A stretch of 64,000 bases of DNA from Sympetrum striolatum (GCA_947579665.1 OX388349.1:23592459-23656458); one strand, 5' to 3'; shown: positions 34,801 through 49,012, counted from the first letter of the stretch. Translations and numbers: made by a program. Notes: generated by a model from the sequence alone, not told the origin.

Positions 34801-37800
34801 GCGATATACGTATCTTACGCGAAATGACAGGCATTATTACGTCTAGACAAGCCCAAGATCATAAAGGAGCACTCTGTACAGCTGCACATCTGCAGGCATA
34901 GCTGTTCATGTGCTTCTCTTCGGATCAGTATATAGGAGAACATTTCGACGACATCTGACGCCCTATTAGGAAACAAGTCCGCGGGGAGAATACAGTTCGA
35001 TTCCCGGTGAAGGCCTAAATTTACAAAGGTAAAATATGACCTAACCTGTCGAAGCACCAACATAAAAGTATTGATGAGAAAGTTTCGTCGATAAACCCTG
35101 CCTTTCAGCTGCATCGATCTTTAATAGTCTCATGGCCAGTAACAAGGACTTTCACCCAACCAAGTTTGTAACTCCTATTATAAATATTTTTATAACTATC
35201 ATTAGTTAAGTAACGAAATTTTAACTCTAAACCGCCCATGTAAGTTCATGTATGCGAAGATCGAAGTGAATTCCATAACCTTGTTATTGCTAAGCAGTTA
35301 ACAACGCATAAATAAAGAAAAATACTTTTAAAACTCCTGTTAGGTCCATCGGTAATAAACGCTGCTATTTGGGTCGATAGTATTACTACTCAATTTTCTT
35401 AATGGTTAAATGTCCCTCTTAATTACTATTCCTTTTCGTGGCTGGTATCTCAAATCCCGAATTAAAAACTACGTTATTCTTGATTCCGAATTTCAGCCAC
35501 GAATACATGGCCCAAATATGATTTACTACTTCATTTTCCCATAAAACCAAATCTTTAGGATTAACTGTTGACCGCTATTCGCTTTCCTTTTCATAAGCTT
35601 GCTCATAATTCAAGTTTGATTCAGAAATAAAAAGGAAAGGTTAACCAGCAAAAAAGTGAAAGCTGCGAGTCCTTATAATAGCATGGTTAAATGTTTCCTC
35701 TGATCACTAGCAAACGCCACCCTTTTAATTTCAATGCCAATCGAGATTAATGAAAGATAAATTCTCTCCAACTTCAACAACATGCTTACTACTAATAAGA
35801 CCAATCGAGATAATACTTACTAATAACGTAATTAGGGACGGTCAGCAGCATCTGTGAAATTCAGTACCTACTGTTTAACTCACAAAAGATATATAACACC
35901 CATGTTCGTTCCGAAAGTAGAGCATAATTCCCAATTTCAATAGGAAATTAACGATTTATTAACATTAAAACTGCTTAAACAGTAAGAATTATTTTCTGAA
36001 AACAATTAGCACCATCAATATCTTTTCTTCGATTGAGAAAAAAACAAGCCTCTTTCAAAAAAGAAAATGAAATGTGAGCTGAACACTGTCTCTGTAAGAT
36101 CGTAGTCAGTGTTTGTTTCATCAATTGAAAAAAATGTAGTTTTTTTAATTTTCTTAACATTAATTTAACATTATTCGTTATACTTATTTGATTCAGCATT
36201 ACCTCAGTGATGCACAAAAAGGAAAAGCTTAAAATTTGTGGTGAGATACTTAGTATTTTTCGTAAAACTTTATCAAATATTTTGCGATAATCTTTAACTA
36301 AACAACATAAATAGCACCTAAAGATTAAAGAATTGATTTTTCCTAGTAGTAGTAGTATTATTAAAAGTGCTTCGACAGCTTAGGTCATTTCGCACATTGG
36401 CTCCCACCTTGATTTTTCCTTACAAATAAAATCATGGTCTACTAGTTTCAAAACTATTTCCTTCATTTCAACTCCAGCTACGCTAGCAAAAATAAAGAAA
36501 TCGATGATTTTACCATTTCCAAAAGTTTCGTTCAATTTACTTTACGCATCTCTTCGTAACATGCATTCGATGAAGCACTAAGTTCCTTTGAGATAAACTT
36601 GTTGAACGCGGAAAGACGATAGGGAAAATCGAGTGAGATCGAAAAGACAAGCTATCTCTTAAACTCTGCAGATTATTCCTCAAAAGATCTCTGATAATCT
36701 TCGGCCAATTGATCGCGCGCTTCATTAAGAAAATCAGTCCCTTGAGGATTTCATTCATCCATGAGCTAAGGGATTTCTAAGATATGGAAATGCCTCTGGC
36801 GGCGAACGAGACTATTTCAAAATCTAAGATTTCTGTGATAGATAATTTAATAGAGCATTAGTGGCCGGATTGGAAAGGGACGGGAAATATTACCGAATTT
36901 TCGACATCGGTGACAAGATAGCAGAGCACAACTATCTTCGTTTTCTTCCTAAGGCGGATTGACTTTGGATGGAACTATTTAATCTTAAGCTTCATTGATT
37001 ACGGATTGATTTGACCCTTTTAAAATATCATTCCTTTCCATTGCACCTTTTATGAGGCCCCATTCATAGGAGAAATAATACACTGTTATAATTATATCCT
37101 AGCCTGCTAAGTTTTCACACTATATTCCACTTCAAATTATTACGGATGAGAAACAATAAGGAAAAATGGTTGGAAAAAACCGTTCCAAACGTATGCATTA
37201 CGCTACCAAGGCCGACTGATTACTTAGATGTATAAGACCTGAAGTTAAGAGTAAAAATAGATAGGAAGAATTTTAGAATTGGAGACAAACTTGATGACAT
37301 TAAAAATTGATAGTAAGTACTTTAGAATAACCTATCAAAGGAAAAATATGAAAGCATTCCATTTTTAATGCAATGTGTTACCAAAAAGTGGGAATTATAT
37401 GTAAACCGATTCGTTCAAATTGTTGTCAAAATTGCGTAAAATTTATTTTATTCATGCTTTATTATCCTCAATCTCAAGGTTCCATGGCATAAAACATGAA
37501 TTTATGTACTTGATGGGCATACCGTCCGGAAATCGGAGCTTATTTGTAGAAAATAGTAAGTGAATTCAGATAAAGAAATTCCGCCAATCATGTATCCTGC
37601 GGTGAGGCAACCCACCTAACACACAATATGCTTGGGACCCTTTGATCCACGATGGATTTTTAAAATCGCTCTTCCGCACAAAAATTTGGAATTTTTCAAG
37701 AATAGAATGAAACACTGCAAACAAGATGAAGTTCGCTAGCAGACATTTCAAGAATAAAGATTCCTCATTTAATTCCATCCTTGCAACAATTGGTATCCAA

Positions 37801-38419
37801 TGAATATTAATTAGAATTTTTACGTTCAATGTTCTCTATCATTAAAATTAAACTCATATTCACGTTCTTTGATGACTTAAGGAAAAAATACTTTGCTAGA
37901 TATCTTCTTCTCAGCCCGAAGTCGATTTTCTCATAATTAAGCTATCTATCGTGGGAGTATTGCTGGCCTAGTCTAATTTCCATTATATGAATCATAGATA
38001 GACATACATAAAACTACCAAACAACTAAAACTAATCCACAAAAAACCGAGCTTTAGATTGCGGATCTTGCGCAGATTGTATCAGACTAAATGACCGATGA
38101 GAAATTTCCATTTCATATTCACTTTGCAGTACCTTTTACAACAAATATTAAAGCTAACTCGTTTGAAAAGTTTTACCGAAAAATATATATGTATTCACAA
38201 TAAAATAGTGGCATACTTAATGAATTTATTCATGATATATATGATGTCAAATTTAAGATACCGTAATGGTTATGCAGGTGATCATAGCACTTTATCAAAC
38301 GCGTTTAATAAGCAATGATATCAAATTCCATTTCTATATGATTCGCTTGTAGAAGGATGGACATGTTTTTCGAATAAATATTTTACTCATGCAAAAATGG
38401 AAGGCCATACTGTAAGTAA

Positions 38420-39195
38420 TATGTACTACTCATTCGTAGTCACAGAACATATTTTCACAAGTCCTTAGAAGTAACTGCCATTAAGTTTTGGAACGCCCTC
38501 ATACCTCATATAAAATCACTTATTTCCACTGATTATTTGTAGAAAAAATAGCTCTCTTACCTCCTAGTGAATCAATCACTAAATTTCTATTCCTTCTCCT
38601 ACCCTTTAATATATTTACCTCAGCACAAAACAACATTCTGATGGTTGTCCTTAATCACTGCACAATGTTATATATTTTTTACTGATCCTGAAATACTTTG
38701 AGGTCCTTTTCATCAAAAATATCTATACCAATATATTAATTTGCCATTTTTAATTGACTTAAATTCTTTACACGTCTTTTTTAATATTATTAATTTCCTA
38801 AACAACTGTTTTTTAATGTTTTATCCAATGTTTTGAGATATTTATTATTTTCTTACAGTTTATTACTGCAATTTTTCCTGTTTTTGATTAGACTTTATTA
38901 TTCTATCATGTTATTTCGTTATTGTACTGCTTTTTTAATTTCCATGCACAGTAGGTTTAGTTCAGTAGGTTTTCGAAGGTTTTTTACTACCCCATTATTT
39001 GAGGGTAGTTTCCTGCAGTGAAACTTTTTTCCTAAGATATCACCTTAAGTTTTTCCAACATCCACTACTAAATTTTTCCTCTTTATTTTTATTTACCTTC
39101 ACAAAAATTTTTACGGATATAATATCACAGACGAAAGATCAGATGGAAGAAGAGATTTCTCAGTCTCAATCTCGCCTTAATAAAGACCTAATATA
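38420..39195 (+). mobile_element. LINE-1 family 3' portion, decayed, plus orientation
   Basis: Near 38478-38540 the plus strand encodes VTAIKFWNALIPHIKSLIST, matching VTASKLWNILPLEIKSSITA of the 8.1-kb LINE, then meets a stop. About 650 bp of AT-rich 3' untranslated sequence follow, ending with GAAGAGATTTCTCAGTCTCA and ATCTCGCCTTAATAAAG, the mirror image of the family's 3' block. Opposite strand to the other copies. Confidence 0.7.
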
Positions 39196-39584
39196 TACAG
39201 CTCTGATACGAAGATATGTACCTGGTTCAGCTACAACTCCTGATAGCGTTTTGACAGATGTATCAGACACAGAAGATGATCAAGGCATCGTCCTTGGTTC
39301 AACCCGACTCCTCCTGTGTACGCGTGCATTAATAGTTCACGCATTAAGGGTGCGATATACGCTGTGACCGCGGGAGGGTGATTGTATTGCGTTATTGTTA
39401 GTAGGGTGGACAAGGGTAATGCGCGTACCTGCGTTTAAATGTCTTGGAGGGAGTTCCTCACCAAGAGCAATCAGGTTTCACAGTATGGCTTACCTCCGAT
39501 ACGGTATTACCGAATTATGGTGATGGTGCGATCATCTCTGATAGGGGTTGCCGCTAGGTTGAGCGACGTTTGCCTTAGGAAAGG

Positions 39585-39749
39585 AATCTTGTAAACTAAT
39601 GTATTAGGAGTATCGAAGCTCTAGGAAAAGATTCTTTTAAATATATAAATATTACGTAAATCGAAGTTATATTAGGATTCACTCGACTTCAATCTTGTAA
39701 ATAAATATATTAGGAATATCAAAGCTTTAGGAAAGTTATCTTTTAAATA
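39585..39749. repeat. Pair of 59-bp direct repeats
   Basis: 39585-39643 and 39691-39749 share AATCTTGTAAA-TAA, TATTAGGA-TATC-AAGCT and CTTTTAAATA with roughly ten substitutions, offset 106 bp. An old local duplication. Confidence 0.8.
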
Positions 39750-41047
39750 ACTAAAGCACGTACACTATAGCTTCATCAGGATTTAATTGATTTTGATAAC
39801 GTGATGTTTTGCGGAATAATTTGGGAAATTACATTGTACCTCCGAACCCGAGATAGTTACTTTGAAGCAATCACCATCTCGTTTCGATATAATGTGAATA
39901 CTTTCACGATCTAAAACATCAATCCGTAACTATTCTATTTTAACACGTAAGACGAATATTAGGATATATTTACATGCTCGGAAAACATAAGTATCAATGG
40001 CCGTTAAATAATTGGTGGGGGCTAACGTTAGAGCAAATACATGAGGATCTCAGATAAAAGAAACATTCGTCAAATAATAATTTATGATTCAGAACTTATT
40101 CATTCCATACATACATATATACGATATGACGTAACATGTTTATTGCTTATTTCGCCTCGAACTATCAAAATTTTCATAGATTAGGGACAATGAAGCAGAC
40201 AAAAGAAAAAATACAGTACAATTTTTAAGAAGAGATATACAACCTTTCCATGAGCAATTGATACTTGATACAATTGATCGAGAAAATCTTTGAAAACAAG
40301 AGTAAATACTGAGGGAAAGAGGCAAAAGATGTCTAACACATATCTAACACAGTTATTAACCGCTGTATTTGAGTGTCCAGTTTGACCGTAGGTTCATTGT
40401 AGACCGGGAAGAACATATATGTAAGTGTAAGATACGTATTACTATCATATTACAGTCATAAAACCTATAGTTCTTCCTCTACAGAGACTATAGCTAGTCG
40501 CCTATAAAGAAGCTTTCTTCTGCTGGAAGAGAAGAGGCAATCTGCCGCAGGAAATCAATGTAATTGTTTACTTCCTGAAGATGACCACAAGAAGGGGAGA
40601 GAGGCGTCGGAGGATCACCGCCTAACCATCGATTAATTCGCTTATTAAATTACCATCGAAGAGGAGTTACACCCAACTACTCTCGAGAAACGAAACCTTT
40701 TCTCTCGAAAAGACGGGCACTCGAGAGCAGCCGGTCCAATGGGCTTAAGAGAGAAGACGCAAGGGGATCATCAGAGAATAGGAAAGAAGAGAACGGCCAA
40801 TTCCACGCTACGTAGCTCACAACAATACTTTCCCAACCGGTGTGCCCCGGGAAACTAGCGTTAAGTACGTAGGTTCTCCGTGTGCCGCGTAGTCAGGTCT
40901 AGCATATTCAAATTTCTAGCAATAATATATCATTTATAATTAATTATATATAACAGAATATTTTGTAGCGTAAGTGGAAGTGATAACTGACCTTTAATAA
41001 ACGAAACAGAATCAGGTTTCCCTTCGTGGTACTCATAAACACAAAAG

Positions 41048-41078
41048 GGCTTCATGATAAAATGTTTATCATGAAGCC
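41048..41078. repeat. Perfect 14-bp-stem hairpin between short direct repeats
   Basis: GGCTTCATGATAAA, loop ATG, TTTATCATGAAGCC. The hairpin is flanked by TGACCTTTAATAA at about 40989 and TGACCTTTAATAA at about 41085, which could be an insertion-site duplication or chance. Confidence 0.7.
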
Positions 41079-41187
41079 GTATTGACCTTTAATAATGTAA
41101 CAAATGGTGTAAATTAAGTTTTAACATAGCACAAATAGTTAATTAGTTGGATGTAATATTCAAAGGCCACAACAGGTTTTACAACGG

Positions 41188-41334
41188 TAAATAAAGATAT
41201 AACATCATTAGTAAACTTTAATGTTGAGAAAATCTGTAAATAAAGATATAACATCATCAGTAAACTTTAATGTTGAGAAAATCTGTAAATAAAGATATAA
41301 CATCATTAGTAAACTTTAATGTTGAGAAAATCTG
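41188..41334. repeat. 49-bp tandem repeat, exactly 3 copies
   Basis: The unit begins TAAATAAAGATATAACATCA and ends GTTGAGAAAATCTG. Copies at 41188, 41237 and 41286 differ by only one base (CATCAGTAAA in copy 2 for CATTAGTAAA). The near identity points to recent expansion. Confidence 0.95.
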
Positions 41335-42699
41335 AAATATACCTTTCCGAATTCCATAATCTATATTGAACAGATAGTAGAAATGGGAAAATTTCCGGCA
41401 ATATAAAGTAGTGGGTAAAAAATAGGAAGTACGACTGAATACTTCGAAATTTTTTACAAACTGCATTACACAAGAAATTTCGTAACTTATCTTTCCATAA
41501 GAAGAAAGAAAATGTTTCTCTGGATTAATATTCATGAAAATCACCCAAACTGCAAATTTTAAGCTAAAATTTGATACGATGAATATAAACGAATGTCGCC
41601 AAAACCAATTCACGATTTAAGCATTTTTCAGAGGCAAATCTTGGATTCATAAAATTGTATCGTTTGTCTTTTGAAATAATTCAAAATAGGAGCTGTAATA
41701 CCTAGCCACAGCAGCATTGTAATGCTTCAGTAAAAAACCTGTTTGTGCTTCTAATGAAAAGGTAAGTGTAGTTGTACAATGTTAATCTTCAATGCTAATT
41801 CGACAAATATATTAAGTGCAATTGCCTGATAAACTGACGATTTTTTTTACAATTAGGTTTTAAAAGGTTTACAGCTATAACAATCCAACTTTTCTTGGAG
41901 AAGAAAACATTTATAAGCTAAATATGAAATCACATTTTCCACATTCCCTTGCAGCGAGTTCTAACGAGAGGACCCAATGATAATTTTCGGAGAAAGTCCA
42001 GATTCGACGGTGCTACAACATTAACCCTTTCCCAAACTCTGACGAGCATACACTTTCTAATAATGAATGGTCCCTTTTCTGCCTCGGTCGAGTTAACTCG
42101 TCCTATCAAAAATTAATTTCCTGTTGAGACCGAGTTTCCTAAAAATCGATGTATACTTCTCAGGAAGTACTTTTGGATTTTGGCAAAACGAGCTCAAATT
42201 GCGAATACCATAATTTCGCGATGGGAAATTGCGGTTTATAGAAGAAAGGATGGAAGAGATATTTAATTTCGTAACACATGATTGTCAACTCCCGTAATTT
42301 CCTGAAATATCGAATTCTTTTAAAAGCGCTTCAATTTTCCTGATTTTGAAAACTTCGCTATGATGATTATGATCTCATTGATACCAATTTATTTTCGTGG
42401 GAGTGAAAATACATACAAACCGAGATACTGCAATTGCTGAACTCCTACCGAAACTTATTTATCGCGTTCCGATTTCCGGTTACCAATAATAAAGTTTCAT
42501 TTAACAGTAATTAGAGAGCGTTTCACGCAACAGAAGTAACAATGACTTGCAGCACCTTAAAATTAATGCTGCATATTTACATTTATTTCATCTAATATTT
42601 TGAACATTATTTCTTTCATAAAGAAAGTTATAATTTGATGCTGTGCTTAAAAGAACTAAACAGCGCAAAAAACTGTTTGTTAAAGGACACAATATTTAA

Positions 42700-42830
42700 T
42701 GTTCCGGGAGGAAAAACCGGTTCCTACCGGTTAACCATTGGCAGAAGGAGAGAAACCGGAACCTAACCGAAAACTGTTATAAAACCGTACCGGATCAGAA
42801 ACAGGAACGAAAAATAATACCGTTCTTATC
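42700..42830. repeat. AACCGG-rich repeat-like segment
   Basis: The segment contains AAACCGGTTCCTACCGGTTAA, GAAACCGGAACC, AACCGAAAAC and AAAACCGTACCGG in close succession, with partial inverted symmetry. It resembles ends of some insect DNA transposons, but I cannot assign a family. Confidence 0.4.
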
Positions 42831-43786
42831 CCTGATAGAAGCCACAATTATTTACAATCAATGAAGGAAAAGATACGTATTATTTTTAGTGGGCATGATC
42901 AAAAGCCATTATATTATTATCAAATATTTTCCGTATGCACGTATGGAAAATAGGATAGAATAGACTTTACCATGATTAAATCTATCAAGTCTCCACTTAC
43001 AGTAAATCCTTTTCCATTCTTTACGATGATAGAGAAGGAGAAAAATAAATCAATAAAAAGAGAAAAGAAATTTCTATGTAGATTGAAAACAACCATAGAT
43101 ATATATAGAACGCGAGGGAAAATTCTCTTTATTAGCTAAGCGTTACGAAAGTAGTTAACATGTATCTTTCCCTAAGAGTTTACATACCAAAGCGAGTTGT
43201 AATTAACGAAACTTCAAAAGAACATCAAAGCTCTCGTTTCAACCTGTGGTGAAATATGGCGCCATCTAATTACATCACGGATTCAAATCCCATCGATGAA
43301 ACGGAGAATCAAACCATGGAGAGAGCACCTTTTACCAACCACACCAGTCCATCCTTCTCTCTCACAGGGAAGAAAACAGAAATACACCGACGAAAAATTA
43401 CTTCGGCATTCACTACTGTGATAGCACACGGAACATAAACGCCATGCATTTGGGACGTACCCATTAAACCGCTCGAGATCAAATCGACCGTCGGGAGGAA
43501 AAATATCAGCGGCAGTTTTCGAAAGAGGAACACACCTAGCAACGTTCCGAAAATCTCTACCTTACCGCTTCGTTAACTCGACGCTATACGATGCTTCAAA
43601 AAGCCGCGTTCGTTAAGGTCGCAGAAAGGAAACCGCTTACCCTCGACGCCTATCTTTTCCACGAGATTTTTCTTCATTATCAAAAGGCCTCGGGTCAGAG
43701 GTAGAATTCCGACAAACTGGTTCGCGAATAAAATTAATCTTAAACGAGCTAGGTGAGCACTCGGAAGATAGCGAGTCCAGCTGGAC

Positions 43787-43827
43787 GGGGGGAGGGGGTG
43801 GAAAGGGGGGAGGGCAAAGGGAGAGGG
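43787..43827 (+). other. G-quadruplex-prone tract
   Basis: Six runs of three or more G (43787-43792, 43794-43798, 43805-43810, 43812-43814, 43819-43821, 43825-43827) with loops of 1-6 nt satisfy the G3N1-7 quadruplex rule more than once. It stands out in an AT-rich window, within a GC-richer stretch at 43.4-44.2 kb. Confidence 0.7.
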
Positions 43828-45937
43828 TTGTGAGCCCGCCTACTCTGTCGACAATCAATACACGTGGGTTTGAGCCGGCTACAAATCTCTCCACGCCATC
43901 TCTTAAAACCCTATTTCTCCGGCTCTTTTTTCCTGCGCGACGGAGGTCTTCCGTTAATTCTCAGTTTCTCTTCTAATTCACTTCGTTTTAACGCTTCCGT
44001 AAGAGCCGGAGAAGCGGGTAGAGTTTTATGACCGTGACGTCACGAGACCGCTCTGTTTAAAACAAGAGCTCCTAGACTGGAGAGCCGCGTGGAAGATTTC
44101 GGTGTGCCGCGAAATTACCAGGATTTCTCCTACCGATTAAAAGATCGGAGCTTCCTAAACAGATGCCTTACGCGGATCACTTGGGCATTAAAGCTTTGCG
44201 GTACACTAAAACACGTTTTTCTCCATCTTCCACATTCACATTGACAAAGTTGGGAAAAAGATATTCCGGTATTTTTATCTCAACTTCTACAGAATAACAA
44301 TATCACGCAATATAAGACACTAACATAAAGCAAAATTTGATTTTATAAAATCTACGAAGCAAAGTTTGATTGTATACCAACTAATCAATATTGATTGCAA
44401 ATTACAACATCATTGATTATGACGGACTTATGTAACTAGGTACGGCAATATGCTTTTGTTATATATGTAAGTACTTCGTTTACCTACCACAGTATACTAT
44501 TACAATACAAATACGTCCTAGCTACATACATTTTAATACTACCATTCTTATAACTAAAATTTTTCTATAATGATTTTATGTTACCCCGGAAATAAAGCAG
44601 CCAACAACGAACACATGTTCCTAATAATCCTTGAGTTGCTCTTTGGGTGGGAAAGGTCCTAAATAATGCACGCACATATGAAGACTTTAAATGATGATTA
44701 GTTAAATAACTGAATCTAAGAAAATCAAAACATACATTAACGTTGTGTTCCTTAAACTTGTTTTCTACACAGTATATTCGATACATATTTTACATTTTTG
44801 CGGAAAATTGCGGTGATCATATTGAATTTATTGAATTGATTCATTGAAAATGTGTAACACTAAACCATTCGTACACTGAAATACCAGAGAAAATTTGTCG
44901 GGAAGCAAAAGTTGTCCAAGCCAGAATTACAAATTTTACCCTAATCTAAACGTGTCAATTCCGAAAATTAAAGCCTTAAAGAAATTGACTGCTGATTTAA
45001 AATACAGATGAAAACTCCTATCCTGATGGATTTCAAAAGTAACCTGTCTCCTCAAAAATCCTTTCTCTAGAGTCCTCTGACACTTCAAAAATAATGAATA
45101 TTAACCGCACTGTTGCCCATGAAAGTCTTGAATCACTGGAGAGTAGTTGGGACGAAAGCATGCGCTAATTACCACCTAATCAGCCCACTCAATTCCAATG
45201 CGTTCAACGTTAAAGACATTATTTCTCCTCATTTCAACAGGTCTTCTATAATTATGTGCTTCGAAAAATCGATTGGCCGAGACTGGATGACTCATCCGAA
45301 AAGTGATCTTTGAGTATTCTAAAAACGCAGAGACTGCCTATTTACTACATTTCACCGCTGCTGATAAATGGGAGACAGCAATCCAATTGCGATGCTAATC
45401 TCCTCCTTTAACCCCGTTGGTGGCACCGGTAACCTATGTTAATAAACAGGAGTACCTGCACGGAACGTTTACGCAAAGCTATTTCTCCGAAGGAGATTAA
45501 CATCCAAGTAATTCCGAGAAAGATCATCCACGCCTCAACTCGCACCTAATCAGAGATGGAAATTAGAGACGTTTTAACTATAGCATTCAGCACTAATCTC
45601 GATTAAGGAAGTTAATCGGAAATAAATACTAAATGTGCATCGAATCAACGGTATAGGTTCAATTATAGCTAAAGCCTAGAAAACAACATTAAAAGTTAAT
45701 ATTTAAACATTGAAAAGAATACTTGAAAGGATCATCAATCTTCTTTTATGAATTCTATCATACCCTTTTCAAAAATCGTGAGGGTTTATGCCAGAGATAT
45801 TTAAAACATTAAGCGCACAATGGAGTTCCAGCGAGAATCTCAGATAGTGCAGTTTTTCTGCACAGGCAAGCAGTACGTAGATACGGCAATACAGGTAAAC
45901 ATTATTAATCACAAGGAATAATAGACTTGAAAAAAGT

Positions 45938-46013
45938 CCGACGGGACCGGGAATAGAACCCGGGTCTCCCGATTGCCGGTTAGGTGCTCTGTCCGTTGAG
46001 TTATCCCGCCGGA
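45938..46013 (-). repeat. tRNA-derived SINE head
   Basis: On the minus strand: A-box-like TAACTCAACGG (45993-46003), CCGGCAATCGGGAGACCCGG, and B-box-like GGTTCTATTCCC (45949-45960) with a closing T stem. Same family as 14531-14602. Confidence 0.65.
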
Positions 46014-47022
46014 ACATTGTCTCAAGCTATTCGGGAGACTATGTGGGCAAAGACTTTGCGATTTCGTCCCCATGGCGGCATCGTTCGCAGACATAGCTTA
46101 ATATAAGCACCAGCTACACATAGTGGTGACAAGAAGTCAAGACATACATAATCCAGAATTTACAAAAATTATCCGAACCCACAAAAAAACATTAAAAGAA
46201 TTCAATTAACAGCTATTACAATTTATTTAACTTAGACTTGAAGGTACGCACTTGGGAAGGAAATGGCTCAAAATATACCTACAGGGAGAGTGTAACGGCA
46301 ATTCGTTGGAATATAAAAGGCAAACAGCCAATTCCATAGGTTTTCTAGTTAATTCCTCGAATATTCGAAGAATTTTCAACCAGTATTAGTGTCGCTTCCT
46401 TCCTTCCCACCAAGAATATCAATCTCATCTACTTTAAGTTGGGTCCTTATGCTCTCATAAATATAATAATAATATTTATACAATAATTGAGGTATTAAAT
46501 GTTATAAATAGGTGCGGAACAGCAATACTTGGGTACCGTTACGAGCGACCGTGCGAAGGAAAAAAAGAACGGAAGGTGCTACACAATAGCTCAATTTTAT
46601 TGAATTTGCCTCCTTTTCTGGTTCCGTAGGAGACATCTCAGCGACCTCCAGAGGCATGGAAATGGCATATTGAGGCTTGGTCATCAGTTTACTTTGAAAG
46701 TGGCATCTTTTTATTAAAAAATATGGTCGTTATAACCGAAAAAAATTATGACAATTTTGATATTTTTGTCGAAACTTTGTAACTTCGAGGCAAAAATTCT
46801 CACAGAGGATATCTTTTGATTTCGAAAGTATTTTATATTTATAATATCTATGTGGGTGGGCTACTTTTGCCGGGTATTACATTTCTATCCGAAAAAAATT
46901 GGCAAAACACTCCAACCAAGTAACCACCATAGATTCCCTATTCAATATTAAAAGAACTTGTATTTGTAAGAGCAAGGTAATGGTAATGGTTGATAGCAGA
47001 TATAGATCTACATCTACATTAA

Positions 47023-47074
47023 TACCCTACAAGCCGCCTTTCGGCGTGTGGCAGGGGGTGTAAACACCAGTTAA
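47023..47074 (+). repeat. Dispersed repeat core (CAAGCCGCC...GTGTGGCAGGG), copy 1
   Basis: CCTACAAGCCGCCTTTCGGC, then GTGTGGCAGGGGGTGTAAACACCAGTT. It contains the small hairpin GCCG-CCTTT-CGGC. Copies occur at 59682-59732 (plus) and 56191-56239 (minus), so this is a dispersed family, probably a conserved core of a SINE or other short element. A TATAGATCTACATCTACATT lead-in precedes it. Confidence 0.7.
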
Positions 47075-49012
47075 ATCTAAATACTACATAACATTTTTTG
47101 AACAAGAGAGTAAACTAAATTTCATAAAATGTACGCATTAATTCCTCATAAGACGATATTTGTTCATCGTTTCGTTATCTCACTTTCACAGCCTCCTAAC
47201 CTCTTCCTTCGAACTCAAGTAAAAAGAGCTTACAGACAATTTTTAATCCGCTTTTCGTTCCTTATCAGTTCACATAATGACTCCCTTTACTTGCAGCACT
47301 ACAAAGACATTAATCACGGACACTTGAATTAATTAAGGCATTAAAGAGATACTTCTCATTATGTATGACTTTCAGCCCGAGCAATCCACGTCTAATAAAA
47401 GCATTAGATATATTTTTCCTCTAAAAGGGAACAGAAAGTAAAATGATATAATTATACATAAAATATAGGATGAACAGGGAACTAACCAAAAGGGATTTAT
47501 AGCCAAATATGCAACACATTACTTGACTAAAGTCGAGGAACGAATATATATAACGGTAGACTTACTTCCTTCATTGAATCCCAAATCCGCGAGAATTCAA
47601 GCGAATGGCGTAAGAACACGGGTGACGTCATTATTTTTCCGCAAGGATGTCATACATTAAAATTCGCCAGCCACTATTGGTGGCATACCTGTGGAAGGAT
47701 AACGAACCGTCAAAATGCGGAGCAAACATTACGAAAATGCAGAGCAATCATCGAAAGAGATTCGACTGACGCGCTGAGAGCATTTTTGGGAAGTCTATCG
47801 GCGAAGAAATGCCCGACACTCAATATAATGAAGCCAACTATTCCAGGTTGCTATGGGAACGGTCCCCAGGCGAGAGAGAGCGCTTTTAACGCGGGGCGAT
47901 GGGAATCGCAGTTATAAGCGAATCTACGCAGAATTCGGGATGAAAAGGATTTCCTAGGATGAGGATACATTTCTTTCTGGGAAACCTTTCACCGAACCCC
48001 GATTAATGGTGGACTTCGATTAATAAGATGATTCGAATTGAGGTGATTCGGGCGAATCAAAGCGACGACATTGACGAAAACTAAGTCTTCGATCACTTTT
48101 TAGATAGAAGTGAGCTATCATAATAAATTAAATTACGCAAAAAAGAGAAATATTCTGCATTATCCTGGATCATCTTTTCTTTTCCAATAAGAGAACCATA
48201 TACACTTTTCTTCTCTCTCAATGTCCTTCCCAAAAGAAAATAGGACATTCCGCAACTTTATCTTCTATTCATAAAATTGCTTTTATTTTCACAATGTAAG
48301 TTAAAAACCACTTATACAATTCCACAAGCATAAATCACTAAAAAGAGTGTTATTGAAAATGCCTTTTCCCATTTTTATTATGATTTCTAACTATAATTTT
48401 TCATCTTTTTCTTCAACTTGTATCACGCACTTTCCAATACTATTTACCCTAACACAAATGCGTAAGAATTAAAAAAAAAGAGTCAAAGCAAGTCTCAATC
48501 TTAAATTTCCAACATAAGATTTATTCAAGAGAATCATTATATGCGACAAAGCTTCATAATGTCTGATTATTTTACAAATTGAAAAAAAATAGAGAAATAG
48601 ATTCTAGAAATAGCTGCTCGAAAGATCTATTTATTCTGCAGATTATACTGGGGAAAATTGGGAAAAGGTCCTTTGCCTCGCATCTGTGAGGGTGCAAGAA
48701 ACTTAGGGGATACGTTGAGAAGATAAAAGAGGAATCCAATGCTAGATAGATGCGGTTTCAAGAAAGTAATAAAGTAATTAATATAAAATATTTTTGGAAT
48801 TTCTATCAGTATTTTCTCTTGAATTTTTCCAGTGCAGAGAGCAAAATTATCTTCCTCCATTGTTTTAATAACTTCGTATTTTTGCAAGTTGGTTAGCAAA
48901 TGAATTCTGAGTATTTAGGAAATACAAAGAGGTGAAAAATTGAAGGAATACAGGAATAGCTAAACTGATTTCGGCTTTGTACGCCCTCTGCAACTAACTA
49001 CTTGATTATGTA

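Noticed and set aside
34925..35015. tRNA-like B box (AGTTCGATTCCC) near 35000
   Set aside because: No convincing A box or T-stem; a single 11-bp match is weak on its own.
43840..43880. B-box-like GGGTTTGAGCCGGC
   Set aside because: No A box at the right distance and no tRNA fold.
47520..47580. Minus-strand donor-like GAAGGAAGTAAGTC that could end the exon before the TRAP1 exon
   Set aside because: The upstream reading frame (DSMKE) does not match the TRAP1 block LYSEKE or its flanks.
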